A stretch of 64,000 nucleotides of DNA from Ooceraea biroi (taxonomy: Eukaryota; Arthropoda; Insecta; Hymenoptera; Formicidae), in assembly GCF_003672135.1 (NCBI RefSeq), contig NC_039515.1, positions 4,464,001 to 4,528,000 of the forward strand. The letters are read 5' to 3'. The notes under the pieces were generated by a model that worked only from the letters and a program-made list of their open reading frames with translations, had not been told where the DNA came from and made no database searches. The translations under genes were made by a program, and so were the position numbers. Numbering within the stretch: position 1 is the stretch's first letter; each line of letters begins with the position of its first letter. Below are positions 24,226-37,658 of the stretch, piece after piece.

Positions 24226-27200
24226 ATGCTGTACCTCCTCGAGAGCATCCCGTACATCCCCAAGGTGTACTACGGCGCGCTGCTGGGCATCGGCTTCTGC
24301 GTCTATTACCTTTGCGAAGTTGTCAAGGTGAGTAGGTGCCAGTCGCCGAGTTCCTTGAACCCGCCACACGAATAATCGGTCGCGATAATTTGGGGAATTG
24401 TCTAGAGAGTTCTGTCTCGAACCGCCGCGCGATCGATCGCGATCGACTCGACGCGCGTGCCTGGGGAAAATTTCGGCAACTTTATAAGATTATTATTTTT
24501 ACGTTACTCCAGCGTCGTGCGTTTGTAACGATGCGCTTGTGCTGAGTCGTAATGAATGTTTAACCGATTGGTTGCGTGGCCGCTCATTTGTATACGCGAC
24601 TAAGCCGGAAACTAAGCCCCTCATTAGACGTAATTGGAATCGTATTAGAGACGCGGCATGCGCGAATAGCAGAAGGATGCTGCGTCGGTTCGCCACGCGC
24701 GCGCTCAAACAATATTCAAATGAGCATGCATGCGTGATCCGACGCGGTACACGAGTATATAGACTTTGATCGTTATCTGCTACTGCTCTTGAGATTTGGC
24801 TTGAACGCGCGGTTCACTCGCCTTTTTCACCCTCGTGTTTACTCTCGAGCTATATTTGCAGTCTCATTCGATATTACATGTCTGAAGTTAGGTGTTATTC
24901 GATTCGGCACAAGATAAGATTAGTAACTATATTGAAGTCGCCAAATTGACGAGTCATCGGAAATGTAATAATGAGCGGAGAATCGATAAATCTCTCACGC
25001 AACGCTGAAATAGGGCGACTTATCGTTGCATCTCGTGAACGTGCGCGACGCATTCATTGACTAATGACCTAGAGCAATGTGTCAGCTAGCAATGCGTCGG
25101 TATCTTTTATGCATGCCGACATTTATTTGCTTTGAATGGAGAACTAATCTTTATTAGTTAATTAAATAATTCGCCTGCTCGTAAAACTCGGCTAGTCGCC
25201 CGTACGACGTCTATGACTGCATAATTCGTAAACAAAACCTATACTTAAATTTGGATAAAATTTATTATTTTACACGAAATAACTCTCTTCAAAAAGTAAA
25301 AATAAATAAAAGTAAAAATTTCATGAATTTTGATGTAAAAAAAAACAGCTTATGAGATACATATTGTTGCTACATTTTTCATAAATTATCAGCATAAAAG
25401 AGTAATATATATAACGGAGAGATAAGATTAGAAATAACTATTTGTAGGAGAGGTAAAATATATATCTAAACACTTTCAATGTTGTCGGAATAGAAAAAAT
25501 CGCCCGTCGTTAGTTAGTTTTCCATGAAACCGAGCACAAGTTTGATGCAAAAAGGATTTCCGCGTTACATACTCAAATCATCCGAGCACGACCCTCCATA
25601 GATGTCAGTCACGAGGAGAGACGTGCCATTTATTAATCTGACCTTAAAACTCCGAGGCACTTGCCCTGCGCACGCAATGTGTCAGCATGTGCGCGCACAC
25701 TGGCAGGTGAATCTTAAATTCAAGTGAATCTGGGATTCAAAAATCGGAGATTTATCAGAAAAAATTGATCTTACGGCAGGTGACTGTGTGACTGCATTCG
25801 CATGTACGAAATCCTTTTTCTGAAAATTTGCCGAAAATAATACGGAGTGCATTGAGCAACAACGTTCGATAATAACGTATTAGGTCTAATAATATCGTCG
25901 ACACGATACGACTGTTTGCTGAAATGCATGACTGCGACGTAACATAGACAATTATCTTTCCACGAAGAACCGTCTGTTGCTAATCCGCTTTTAATGACAC
26001 GGCAAACTAAATAGATATCCTATCATAATTTGTTGTTTTATTACTCATTGCCCACGTGTATAAATTGGTTTGGATATCTTTTAACTATTTAAGTTGAATA
26101 ATTAACATATTTGTGATTAAATAAGAATTAATTATGTTATTACGATATGTCTATTATTGATAATGACAATTATTATTTATAATGACGCGTCCATCAATTT
26201 AATAATCAGCACACTCTGCTCATCGCAGGTTGACCGCTATTTAATGAATCACGTGACAATCACATTTGAATTACGATATTAGTCAATATCGATTAAAATG
26301 AAATAAATAGCGCAGCTCGATGTAGTAACTAAGCTATCAGTCAGTCATGCAGTCGATCATGTCTTTCATGAAAACGACAATGCTAAAAAGCCAATTTACA
26401 AATGTAGACTCCGCTGTTGGTTTGCGCCAATGGACCATTCCGCTCGTTCCTGGAGGCAAATATCCCGCTCGTGCAAAATAAATTCTGGCCGACACTGTGG
26501 TGCTTCGAATCGCGAGCGCAGACCATTATTGCCAGCATCTTGAGGTCCCACATTTTACCGCCTGTCGAATATCGCAGGTAAAATTACAGAGAATAGTGTA
26601 TCAACACAATTCTTATAATGCGTTAGTCTGACAATAAGTTTTACAATCCAATCGCGCAATCGCGATTATTCTATCTTGCGTATAACAGCGTTGTATTGTT
26701 TAGGGAGATTCTAACATTGCCAGACGGCGGTGAAGTAGCTCTGGACTGGGCTGAGAAAGATTGCTCCACCACTTCACCGATCGTTATCATCTTACCTGGC
26801 CTTACGGGTGCCAGTCAAGCGGAATACGTCAAGTGCCTGGTATCAGCCGCGAGGAAAATCGGGATACGATGCGTGATTTTCAACAACAGAGGTCTAGGCG
26901 GGGTAAAACTCAAGGTAGATCGATGACGAAACTTCACGTATTGCATCGGTCGAACGCAAGTCTGGACTTTTTATTGATTGTCTTGTTACTTTTTAGACCA
27001 CACGCACGTATTGTGCCTCAAACTACGAAGATTTAACCGAAGTTGTAGAACACGTGAGGAAACTTCATCCTCACGTATCTCTCGGAGCAACCGGAATCTC
27101 CATGGGAGGGTAAAAGTTTATATATATATATAATATTTCTTAACTCTCTTATTTCTATAATAAATCGCGTTTTACAACGATATCTATATTTTATAAAAAA

Positions 27201-28226
27201 AGAAAATATATTCGGTGAGAGATAGAATTTTTTACGTTGAAGTTGCTTGAGTACTCTTGCGAATCGTTGTATGTCTTTTTTGTTGTACATAGGTTGGTCC
27301 TAGGCAACTATTTAGCACAACAGGGTTTAACAGCAAGAACCAAATTAAAGGCGTGTCTCATTATCTCTGTACCGTGGAACGTGTTCGCCGCAACGAAAAA
27401 TAGCGAGGAAAATTACTTTAATTTAATGTTAAATAAGCATCTAGCTACCAATCTACGGCGCACCATAGAGCGGTATCATTCTGACATTGGTCCGTTCCAT
27501 GTAGACATTGACATTGATAAAATTCTTAAGGTATATTTTTATCAAATCAAATCCTTATATTGAAAACTCGAGTAACATCGGACTCTGAAATCAAGATTGC
27601 ATCAGAATTGCACATGATTTACAATTTTATCTTTTTTCCTATCGCTTATAATTTTTTAACAGTCTTATGCCTTTGCTTCTCGTGAAATGAAGTGCAAAAC
27701 AAATGAAATGCTAATGCTAGATAGGTAAATTATGCATCGAAGTAAAGAAATATATAATAATATTCCCACTACGCATTTGTATAACAGAGTCAAACTATAA
27801 GAGAAGTCGATTCGCATTTTACAACCAAGCAATTTGGGTATAAGAACGTCGATGAGTATTATCGCGATGCCACGCTCAATGACAAATTGCATCTAATCGA
27901 GGTTCCGACGTTATGTCTTAGCGCGGCGGACGATCCGTTTCAGCCTTTGAAAGGTAAGTGTATCAGTGCGGTAACGAAATATTCACAGCGCTATTATAAT
28001 AGTTTCGTAACGATTTCACTCTTGCTTGATATCACGTAACTACGTATGGTTTTTTTCAGCGATACCTCTAAATGAAATAAGCAAAACTAAGAATGTGGCT
28101 GTGGTAGTAACGTCGCGCGGCGGTCATATCGGCTTCCTGGAAGGCGTCTGGCCGGTCAAGGAGGAGCAGTACATGGGAAAGTTCTTCTCGCAATACTTTG
28201 AGGCGATGTTCAGCGGATTTGACTAA
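24226..28226 (+). CDS. ABHD1/ABHD3-type alpha/beta hydrolase, 388 aa
   Basis: There are seven exons: 24226-24327, 26408-26577, 26704-26914, 26997-27109, 27293-27530, 27788-27953 and 28060-28226. All have GT..AG borders with compatible phases. Residues about 13-32 form an N-terminal membrane helix. The hydrolase fold follows, with the LPGLTG oxyanion region, FNNRG, nucleophile Ser196 in GISMGG, probable acid Asp327 (SAADDPF) and His356 in SRGGHIGF. These motifs place it in the ABHD1/2/3/15 branch, closest to ABHD1 and ABHD3 as I recall them (human ABHD3, about 409 aa, is a membrane phospholipase). It is expected to be an ER or membrane lipid hydrolase. The 2.1-kb first intron holds no recognised feature. 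The gene converges on PREP. Confidence 0.9.
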
Positions 28227-29247
28227 CAAGACATTCATAGTAAATCGAAATTGATAAACGCCAACATTCCCATCGTGCAATCATCGAATTTAATCAAGAG
28301 ATCAAGTGCCGCAATATCATTTATTGGTATTAATTTTACCGAAGCTGAAGTATGATTAAATTTATTCTACCGAATAATGACATTTATTATTTTTTTATTA
28401 CACTGTGATGTGAAACTTGAAATTGTTTCTGCAAACCGATGTTAAAATGTCTACTTTGTATAATTTGTAAAGTAGCAAATTGTTTAGTTCTACTTTAATT
28501 GGATTCTATCGTAATTGTTTATATTCAAAACGACAATTTAGTTTTGTTTTTTATTTATTTTTATTGCTGAGGTGGCAAAGAAAAGGCAGCAGACATGACA
28601 TTTTAAAATCAACTCGCGACTCGCAATTAATCTCGTGCTACTCTCGTCCTAACAAGATATTTTATCATCGTGTGACACGAGTTAACTAGTTCGCAATTTT
28701 GTCGAGCTAAAACTAATTTTAATATTATAAGTTTTGCATAGATTTCAGATAATGCATAAGTATCCTCATTATATCTGTAGATAATAAAAATTACAACTTT
28801 TTTAATGATAACTTTTATCATCTCTTTTACAGTTGCATGCTTTAATCACATCCTTATTATATTAAGCGGTAAAAAATAAATTATGTTTATCATTTCAAAG
28901 AGTAAAATGTTCCTATATTTAATTTGTCGATAATCATGCGGATGTTTTACAATAAATTGAAGCATTATCAAAGCATTGACTGACGGTCACGGGATTACAC
29001 CTAGAATGTCCAATGTTTTACTTTTTTAGCCGAACGAATGAAAACTATATAGATATTTCCACATCGATAGTCGAACCGTTATATCGCGCTGCGGGAGATA
29101 TACTCTGCCATTAAATAACAATTAGGACATAAATAAATCCGGAAGTAAATTCCACGATTATCGCTATGTGGAATATATTTATATGAATGGAAGCGTTAGA
29201 AAATAAAGTGCGGAAAAACATTGTTATAAGGTAAAAATTTTATCATT
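28227..29247. other. Convergent intergenic spacer between ABHD and PREP
   Basis: AT-rich DNA between two stop codons pointing at each other. It must hold both 3' UTRs. AATAAA occurs on the plus strand near 28785 as a possible ABHD polyadenylation signal. No other feature seen. Confidence 0.5.
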
Positions 29248-29253
29248 TTTATT
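29248..29253 (-). promoter_or_regulatory. Probable polyadenylation signal of PREP
   Basis: AATAAA on the minus strand, about 176 bp past the PREP stop codon at 29429. Position and motif fit; usage is not shown. Confidence 0.4.
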
Positions 29254-29428
29254 TGTCATATTATAAAAAAATGTGCAATCAAAGCATATAAAATGAATTT
29301 GCAACAAGACATTGTAATACACACAATAATCGCACAAGTTTTCAGTGACGTATCACATGATCCTTTGATTCTCGCAAGATTTATATGTATAAAGTGCCTC
29401 TCTCTCTCTTACACTTTGTGAATATGAA

Positions 29429-32400
29429 TTATGATTTAAATTCCAAGCCCAATGATTGCACAATAAATGATAATATATCGGTACTCTCCTCAATCTAAAA
29501 TACAATATTCCCTATTATGTTTCACATATTTTTTCGCAAATCAATCATTTCTATACTTGAATTTTAAAAGTGAGTCAAATTGTGGAAACACTTACCACTT
29601 TCATGGTTGGCTTTCCACCGCCGTGACCCGCCTTAGTATCTATTCTTGCAAGTAAAGGATTTTCCTGTTTTGGTACATTTCCAAGCGTATGCTGCAGAGT
29701 CGCTGTTAATTTAAGAGTGTGCAACGGTACGACACGATCATCGTGATCAGCAGTCAGAAGCAACATTGCCGGATACTGTGTGTCGTCTGCTGGTATTCTC
29801 ACGTTATGTAAAGGTGAATATTTCAATAAATTCTGGAAGTGCTTAAGGTCGTCCGAACTTCCGTAATCGGAAACCCAGGCAGAACCGATAGTAAACTTGT
29901 GAAAACGTAACATATCCATGACTCTGTAATTTTTATGAAAAAATATTGTGACAATCCAAACACATATCCTTACACATTTTATCGCCTAATAGTACGTGTG
30001 TTACATAATTTGTTATGATAATTAAATTATAAATGTATACGTGACGTACTCGTTTTAATGACTTTCATAACACCTGTTTTGTAATTCGCATTAAATATTA
30101 CAACAAAAAGCCACATAAATGCAAATAGAATTACTTAATACATGTACATTCATTACATTACGTTTGAATGACATATTCATAAATTATATTTATTAATCAC
30201 CAATTCAGAAGCGAATTGCGAAAAGATATTCTTCCAGTTTTATTATAACCAATAAAATATAATAGAAACATTGACTAACCCCACTTGAGCTATAGCTGCG
30301 CCGAACAGATCAGGTCTTTGATTTATACACACGGCAACAGCCAAACCACCATTACTGCCACCTTGAATAGTTAATTTCGCCGAAGTGGTATATCCATTTT
30401 CCACAAGGTACTTTGCTGCATATTGAAAATCGTCATATACATTTTGTCTATTGAAGAAGCGTCCTGCGTTATGCCATTTCTCTCCGTATTCCCTACAATG
30501 CACAGAGTGTCGTTCCTTATACAAGTAAATACAAATATTTTTGAACAGTTTGTCGTCGCTCCTTACATACCCTCCCCCGCGAACATTAGCGACTGCGAGC
30601 ACTCCGTTTAAATGTTGTATAAAAACGAGTCTTGTAACACTAAATGTAGGCTGAATACTTGCATTGAAGCCACCATACCCATAAAGTAGGGCCGGCATTT
30701 TTCCATCCAATACGGCATCCTAAATTAAACATTTTTCTTCTGATGACTGATTCAACATCGATGACAAGAAAGTTTTGAAATCTTCAAAAACTTTATCTCG
30801 TATTTTGCAATACGATAGCAAAGCACATTTTACTATGAAGATACGTTTAACAACATACGTACATTCTTTGTTACTATAAACATAGGAATTTTTGTACCAT
30901 CCTTGCTCGTATAAAATATTTGACTAGTCTTGTATAAACTTGCATCGAAACCTTTCACCTTAATCTCTCTCAGTACCTGCAAAACCGCATCAATTATCGA
31001 GTTATCGTCTTCCTATAGCCTTCTACAAGTAAAATATTATACTTGTGTCATTTGCAAAGACAGATACTAACTCGTGGTTCCTGCTCTTTCTTCAAATCTA
31101 TTGTATATATGATGCCTGGAGTTAGGAATGATGTAAACTGATAAAATATCTCGGAATATTTCTTCTCCCCCGAGAATCCGACAACAGTACCGAGATCAAG
31201 CGGGAATGTTCTAAGTACCTCGCCAGTTTTCAGGCAATGCAGTTGCAAGATGTTCTATGAAAAACAGACTCGATCAACGTCTGTTCTGTTCGTCTGTTCG
31301 TGGTAGTCACGGTAGTTGCTCAAGTCCCGTGTGTGTCTTTACCTTAACATCTTGTATGTAACAAGCAACAAACTTATCCCCATCCACAGCGGTGGCCCAG
31401 TCCAGCACATTCTCAGAATGTTCCGGCAAAAGATCGACCCACTTGTCCTCCCCATAATCTAACAAATCAATAGCTATCAGCTTATAGTTGGGTGCATTTT
31501 TATTCGTGCGGAACACAGCTTTGGTACCAATGTTCGTTACGTACTGCAATGAGAAATAAGCGAGATTCATTAGTAAATAGAATAGAAAATTCAAGGATAC
31601 ACGGAATATTCATTACTAACTTCATAGTCAGCTTCAAGCTTGTCAACAACTTGCGTTAATGGTAAATTGTTGCTTATAGTCATTCCAGCTTTCAACGGCG
31701 TAAAATATACTAAATTATCTCTGCAGTCCTTCAGAGGAGTAACAATGAGCCAGTTACCGCAATCAGACACTTCCGCTCCTCTGATGTACAAGACAAAATT
31801 GTGCTTATCAAAATGCATATAAACATACATGAATTTTACACACACGCACACACACACACACACACAAAAGCAGGTATTATGAAGATGCTATCAAATCTAA
31901 ACGAAGATATAACTGAATATATTTAGATAAATTCAATCTTGAAATTTGCTTACATATCTTTCGTCACTTAGTTATCTAAATACCTGTCGTAACACGATAT
32001 TTTGGCGAGGCCTAAGAGAGCAAAACTTACATCCTGTATAATGGTTCCTCAGGAAACTCCACCGCAATGACGTCATCAGCTTGCGATGTACCGACAATAT
32101 GATAGCACAATTTTTGATTTTGATTGCCTAATGTCTCCGAACCATCAGTTTTTCCTTGTTGATCTCGGTATTGCCCATAGAAGATACCACGATTATCATG
32201 GGTCCACGTAATTGGCGAGAATTTAACCTTTTCCAAAACTTCTGGATATTTTTCACCTTCATAAAAATAAATATCGTTTATGTAAGCATAAACATGCTAT
32301 GTATAATGTATATATGTAAAATAGTACAACATGAATTCCATCATGTAGCCTTACCAGTTTGTGTATTCAAGAAATGAATAGTACTCCAGTCGGAACCGCT

Positions 32401-33271
32401 TTTAGATAATCCATAAGCAAAAATGTTGCCGTCCTCACTAAAACTACTACTACTAATTGCAACAGTTCCATCCTCAGATAGAGTATTAGGATCGAAGAAT
32501 ACCTTCGGCTCACTCTCAAGGGTATCTTGTACATATAAAACGCTGCAAGCAACGATCTGTTAGCTTAATATTTATTAGTTTACACAAATGCAAGTATTGC
32601 ATTTTACCTTTGGTTCTGCAAACCAGTATTTTTATAAAAGTAATATTTCCCACCATGTTTGGCAGGGCATGAATACTTTGGAAAGTCCCATAACTGCGTC
32701 AGTCGTTCATGAATATTGTCACGTGCCTTACATGCAGCCAAATACGGCTTAGTAATGGCATTTTGAGCATCAACAAAGGCTTTTGTTTCTGCCGAATCTG
32801 GATCTTCCAACCATCTATAAGGATCTGTTATCTACACACATAAAATATTCCTTAAACTAGTTCAAAAAAGTACAATATTAGTAGTAAATAAATATAATCT
32901 ACTGAAAATATATTTTTCAAACATTCTAAAGCTATTAGCAATACAACGCCAAACGAAGTGATATTAATTCCTACCACACGCATTTATCAAGACATATGTA
33001 AATAATTCCTAATCACTAGCTTTGCGATAATGAGACATCATTGACTTTTTATAATCTACAAAGACACAGGCTGTCGTGATTAGAGAAATCGAATATCCGT
33101 TCAAATACTATTAGGATTGAAACTTTCTTCACAAAAGTATGAGAAAAGAATAGAGAAACTTTGCGAAACTGTCGAGGCATTTCATTGCAAGTACAATCTA
33201 ACCTCGACGCCGTGATAATTATCGACGACGCTGTCATCTCGGCGCGCCTCGGGATATTGTATCCTCGTCAT
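29429..33271 (-). CDS. PREP: Prolyl endopeptidase (prolyl oligopeptidase), 706 aa
   Basis: Twelve exons in reading order: 33271-33203, 32831-32608, 32542-32355, 32256-32031, 31780-31621, 31543-31343, 31254-31072, 30976-30863, 30719-30571, 30492-30280, 29923-29596 and 29494-29429. All borders are GT..AG and the sum is 2121 nt, giving 706 aa against about 710 in the human enzyme. The start is MTRIQYPEARRDD, followed by DPYRWLEDPDS. A seven-bladed propeller spans about residues 70-430; the catalytic domain carries the NVRGGGEYG loop, Ser551 in GGSNGG, Asp638 in DHDDRV and His676 in GHGGGKPT. It cleaves short peptides after proline in the cytosol. No signal peptide. The CA microsatellite at 31838-31867 lies in an intron. 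A phase-2 junction gives Ser where I remember Arg in human (QNQ-S-VLYVQ), which is harmless. Confidence 0.96.
31838..31867 (+). repeat. CA microsatellite in a PREP intron
   Basis: A run of about fourteen CA dinucleotides with one G interruption, located between two PREP exons. No effect on splicing is apparent. Confidence 0.75.
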
Positions 33272-34034
33272 AATTTTCGACAGACTCGTTCTCCTGCTTT
33301 CAGAATAATTCGCCACCTGGATGAGAGCACCGAAATATGTATCGTCCGAATGATGATATTCACGCGAAGCCTCTTTCCATATACGCTAATGTCATCGGAA
33401 ACCGAGCACCGGATCACGTGACCTCAACTGACGCTCCGCGGCGTCGATTCCGTCCAATTCCCGCTTGAGAAAAGCGGATACGCGGCGAATTCGGAATAAA
33501 CACACGTCCACGGAATAACCACGCAGAGCCACGACTGAAACCGTCAGCCGGTCTCGGCGCACACTTATACAAATTTATCTTTTCGCGAAAAAAAAATAAC
33601 GTGGAAGGATGACACGCCAATCACAAGATTGTTGTCACGTGATCCTCGCGGCGATACTTGCACCGAGCACAGATTATACGCGCGCATGGAAAGAGGATGC
33701 GTTTACGACAATGTACGACGGCTGATCCCGTCGTCGCCGATTCAGTCATAAATCCTCACGAGTGCAGCCGTAAACGTCGCACCGCGCGCTGGCTGTAAAT
33801 CCCTGCAGCTGTTAACGACCCTTGCCCGGCGGTCGAGATTCTCGATCGCTCCCCCGCGCCGCCGAAACCTACTCGATTGGCGTACCGTCGCGCGTATCAT
33901 CCTCTCTCGTCACGCTTCGGCGAACGCGGGGAGACGCGTTTCGAGACGCGCTTCCTCCCGCGAGGCGACGCGCGCGGTACAACTTGAGCGCGCGTGCAAA
34001 CATCTCTAACGATTATAATCGCGGACTTTCGATC
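33272..34034. promoter_or_regulatory. Upstream region of PREP
   Basis: The stretch before the PREP start codon becomes CpG-rich from about 33400 to 34000, consistent with a broad promoter on the minus strand. I see no TATA box at a convincing distance and no other coding exon. It ends at the target duplication of the foldback element. Confidence 0.4.
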
Positions 34035-34040
34035 AACGAA

Positions 34041-35764
34041 ACGTGTGTGAAGTTAGCCCCGCACTTTTTGAATTTCATCTTTTTCCTGATTGTGCTGAAT
34101 TGTGCTACGTTTGTGCCATATTGTGCCGCAAACCGCAGTTTAATATCTCAAACCGTTTTCGAAAAAAAAATAAAAAACGAAAAATTTGGTAGCCCCGCAC
34201 TTTTCGAATTTTGAATTTTCATTAATTGTGCTGCATTGTGCTCCGTTTGTGCTGTATTGTGCCGCAAACCACAGTTCAATATCTCAAACCGTTTTCGAAA
34301 AAAAAATTAAATGAAAAATTTGGTAGCCCCGCACTTTTTCGCGATTAAGCTCAAATTGTTTTTCCAAATTGGCGTTGACTTGTGCCGTGTTGTGCCGTTG
34401 GAAAAATTTGAATATTTCATTCCGTTTCGATAAAAAAAATTCATAAAGATAGATTAAAAAAACATAAAATCACATTGCAAGGCAAATATATAATTTCTGC
34501 GAGTTGTGCTGAGTTGTACTACTCATTCTCTACGAGAGACATGCATAAAACTCGGAAATTAATTTGAGAGTCGATAATTATTAATGAAAAAGGGGTGGGG
34601 GTGAATAAAAAATTTGACATTTTGGAATTTTTTCCACTTGTGCCGGATTGTGCTAGAGTAGCACAAGAACTTTTTCAAGTGACAAAATTTCCTCAGACCG
34701 CTAAATATCGCAGTACAGAGAAAGTTAGGACTGAAGTGTAACGGTTTTTTAGGAATAGAAAATTTCAAACTCTTATAACTTACGAACGGCGAACGATAAT
34801 CGAATTCTGCGAGTTGTGCTGGATTGTGCTACTCAAAATCTACGAAACACATGCATAAGAAGCGTGGATTATCGTGAAGATTAGTCAAAGTTATCCAAAA
34901 AATGGTGAGGGCGGAATAAAAATTTGACATTTTCGAATTTTTTTCGGTTGTACCAGATTGCGATCGACGAGCACAACTTTTTCTAATGACACAATTTCGT
35001 CAGATTACTGGATTTTGCAAAACAGTCGCTGATAGAAACTTAGGGTTTAGGAATAGAAAAATGCAAAACTCCATACCGTCCAAACCATGGTACATAATCG
35101 AATTTAGTAAATTGTGCTGAATTATGCTAGTCAAGAAAAATGAACGACTATCGAAAGTAGTAAGTAAAATGGAAAGAGATTGATAAAAAAAGTCAGCAAA
35201 ATTCGAAAAGTGCGGGGCTACCAAATTTTTCGTTTTTTATTATTTTTCCAAAACGGTTTGAGATATTGAACTGCGGTTTGCGGCACAATATGGCACAAAC
35301 GTAGCACAATTCAGCACAATTAATGAAAATTCAAAATTCGAAAAGTGCGGGGCTACCAAATTTTTCGTTTATTTTTTTTCGAAAACGGTTTGAGATATTG
35401 AACTGTGGTTTGCGCACAATATGGTACAAACGTAGCACAATTCAGCACAATTAATGAAAAATCAAAATTCGAAAAGTGCGGGGCTACCAAATTTTTCGTT
35501 TATTTTTTTTCGAAAACGGTTTGAGATATTGAACTGCGGTTTGCGGCACAATATGGCACAAACGTAGCACAATTCAGCACAATTAATGAAAACTCAAAAT
35601 TCGAAAAGTGCGGGGCTACCAAATTTTTCGTTTATTTTTTTTTCGAAAACGGTTTGAGATATTGAACTGCGGTTTGCGGCACAATATGGCACAAATGTAG
35701 CACAATTCAGCACAATCAAGAAAAAGATGAAATTCAAAAAGTGCGGGGCTAACTTCACACACGT
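34041..35764. mobile_element. 1.7-kb foldback element with tandem-repeat arms and 6-bp target duplication
   Basis: The ends are inverted copies (ACGTGTGTGAAGTTAGCCCC inward). The hexamer AACGAA flanks both sides (34035-34040 and 35765-35770). Each arm is built from tandem units of about 120-130 bp containing GTAGCCCCGCACTTTT, a series of TTGTGCC/TTGTGCT words and ATCTCAAACCGTTTTCG. There are about two to three units on the left and about five, inverted, on the right, with a diverged middle (about 34440-35190). No transposase is encoded. The structure recalls Foldback or Galileo-type elements of the P superfamily. The direct repeat can be extended to 10 bp if the left inverted repeat is shortened, so the duplication length is 6 to 10 bp. 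Confidence 0.8.
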
Positions 35765-35770
35765 AACGAA

Positions 35771-36491
35771 ACGTCCGTTTCTCGAGGAATCGTCAGTAAA
35801 TTAATTCCAGATAAACAATTGTCAAGCCTCCGCTACAATGACTTTCAGTCGTATTTACAATATGGTCGTACAGTTGTATCGACGATCGCTTGCGATTATT
35901 TTCGATATCCTTATCAATGCGGTTGTAATAACAGATATAACGATTAATCATAATCGGCGTGTTCTACGGGGGAGCGAGAGACAAGCGTAGCGCCGGGCCC
36001 GTAGGCGTGGCAGGACGGCCCTGCGCCAACAGGATCGCGATCCGGATTCATCGAAATTATTCCGGTTTCGATCCTGCGTTAGAGAGAGAGTGCCACTTGC
36101 AGCGAAGAAAAGCTCACGGCGAGCGTGTCAAGCGCGGCTGATCGACATTGGAGCGATCGTACTTCGTACTTGATCGACGATCAACACTACATCGATTCAT
36201 TCTGCTCGAAGCTAGCCAACGGGGCGTACGTACGTACAACCGCTCTCATCCCAGCTGCAACGCGTACAGGTAATCGAACGATCGAAGGGGAAACAAGAAC
36301 GCGGTGCGCTTGGAGATCGGAGATCAGAATCTGCGGTGCAACGGTCAGCCACGCGCGCGATAAGCGTCGGGAAGTGTATTTCGTTGGTTCGTGGGAGATC
36401 TGGCCGCTCGTACTTTATTTTTCATCGCGCGATCCCAAGTTCAACATCGGGCGTCGTCGACGATTGAAGCAGCCGAGGGGGTGCATTATCT
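35771..36491. other. Spacer between two mobile elements
   Basis: A moderately GC-rich stretch at about 35960-36500 has a splice-donor-like ACAG/GTAATC at about 36265-36275 and could be an untranslated exon, but no protein is recognised. Confidence 0.35.
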
Positions 36492-36785
36492 GCCCAGATA
36501 ACATTTTTTGCTAAAGCAAAGTAGTGTAATCTATTTGCTGGCAATTATTGCTGTCATGTTGCTATAATAATAACAGAAATTAACTTTTGCCACACTTTTG
36601 TTGACATAATGCCATAATTATATATTTTTCACCGCAACTGTTGCCCCAAAGGTGCTGTAGAGTTGCTGTTTTCGTGTTTCTTTGCTACCAATATTGAAAC
36701 AAACGAGGACTCACCTTGTTGCCATTTTGCTTGCAACATTTCTGAGCAAATTCTTAGCAAAATACTTGCAAAATGTTATGTGGGT
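36492..36785. mobile_element. Imperfect inverted-repeat element, TTGC/GCAA-rich
   Basis: The left end GCCCAGATAACATTTTTTGC and the inverted right end ACCCACATAACATTTTGC pair imperfectly. The interior is rich in TTGCT/GCAA words, the same style as the arms of the 12.1-kb element. TTATC precedes the left end by one base and follows the right end after one base, a doubtful target duplication. It is probably an old MITE related to that family. Confidence 0.4.
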
Positions 36786-36798
36786 GTTTATCGGCAGG

Positions 36799-36882
36799 CC
36801 TCGATCGCCCTCCCTCGCTCTCCGTCGCCCCTCCCTCGCTCCTCCGTCGCCCCTCCCCCGCTCCTCCGTCGCCCCTCCCTCT
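36799..36882 (+). repeat. C-rich minisatellite
   Basis: Tandem copies of a unit of roughly 20 bp resembling CGCTCCTCCGTCGCCCCTCC, about four copies. Low complexity, no coding support. Confidence 0.65.
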
Positions 36883-36885
36883 TGT

Positions 36886-37655
36886 AGTATATGATAGTAA
36901 TTGACGCGTGGACCGAGGCATTACATTACACGAGGCTCTATCGCAACCATATTGCGAGTACGACGCAGCGTCGTAGTCGTGGTGGTACGTAAGCGTATTA
37001 TTTTATAAATAAACGCGAGAGGAAGGGGGGAGGGGGTGGGACGGGGAGGCGAGAAAAGTGTCTTCGTCGGCTCTTTGAGGCTCGAAGGCGATATCTGATA
37101 ACACACTTTGTACACGTTGCGACATAGTTGTTATCAGTTACTGCTACTGTTGAAAAAGACGAATTTGCATTTTCTAATCAGAATTCTGAGCATATGACCG
37201 AGCCTGCGTGTCTGTTGTGCAGGAAATGCAAATCGCCGCGGCGTGTTGATACACATTTCTTTATTTGCTAACTCAGTCTCTCACATTCTGCCCATATTTC
37301 GTCGGAACTTGGCATGGCGAACGTTATATTTTGGGACATGTAGATGATATCGGAAGCGCGGACCAACCGTGCGACGAAATAAATAATTTGTTCACAATAT
37401 TCTTCAATGTTGAATATTTTAATCAATTTGACGTATCTGGGTGTCATTTTAACGCAGATTAAGTCGAGAAAGAGGGATAACCTGAGCAAGGGAAGAGTAC
37501 AAGGTACAAATTTATAACAACTTTCTTCTAATCTAAAGACTTGCAAAAATTTATTTGCAAATGTAAGCACCGATGCTTTCGAACGAACGTAGGGATCGCA
37601 AGGTCGGCATGTACAAAGTAACGTGAAGTTAGTCACGCGTACGTTATCGATGACA
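36886..37655. other. Gene-free stretch
   Basis: Spacer with a G-rich tract at 37020-37050. Short frames only; nothing recognised. Confidence 0.45.
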
Positions 37656-37658
37656 TAA

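Noticed and set aside
27661..27722. Possible extra ABHD exon with good splice signals (after TTTTTAACAG, before GTAAAT)
   Set aside because: It is 62 nt long and would shift the frame between KILK and SQTIREVD, which already join as in the family.
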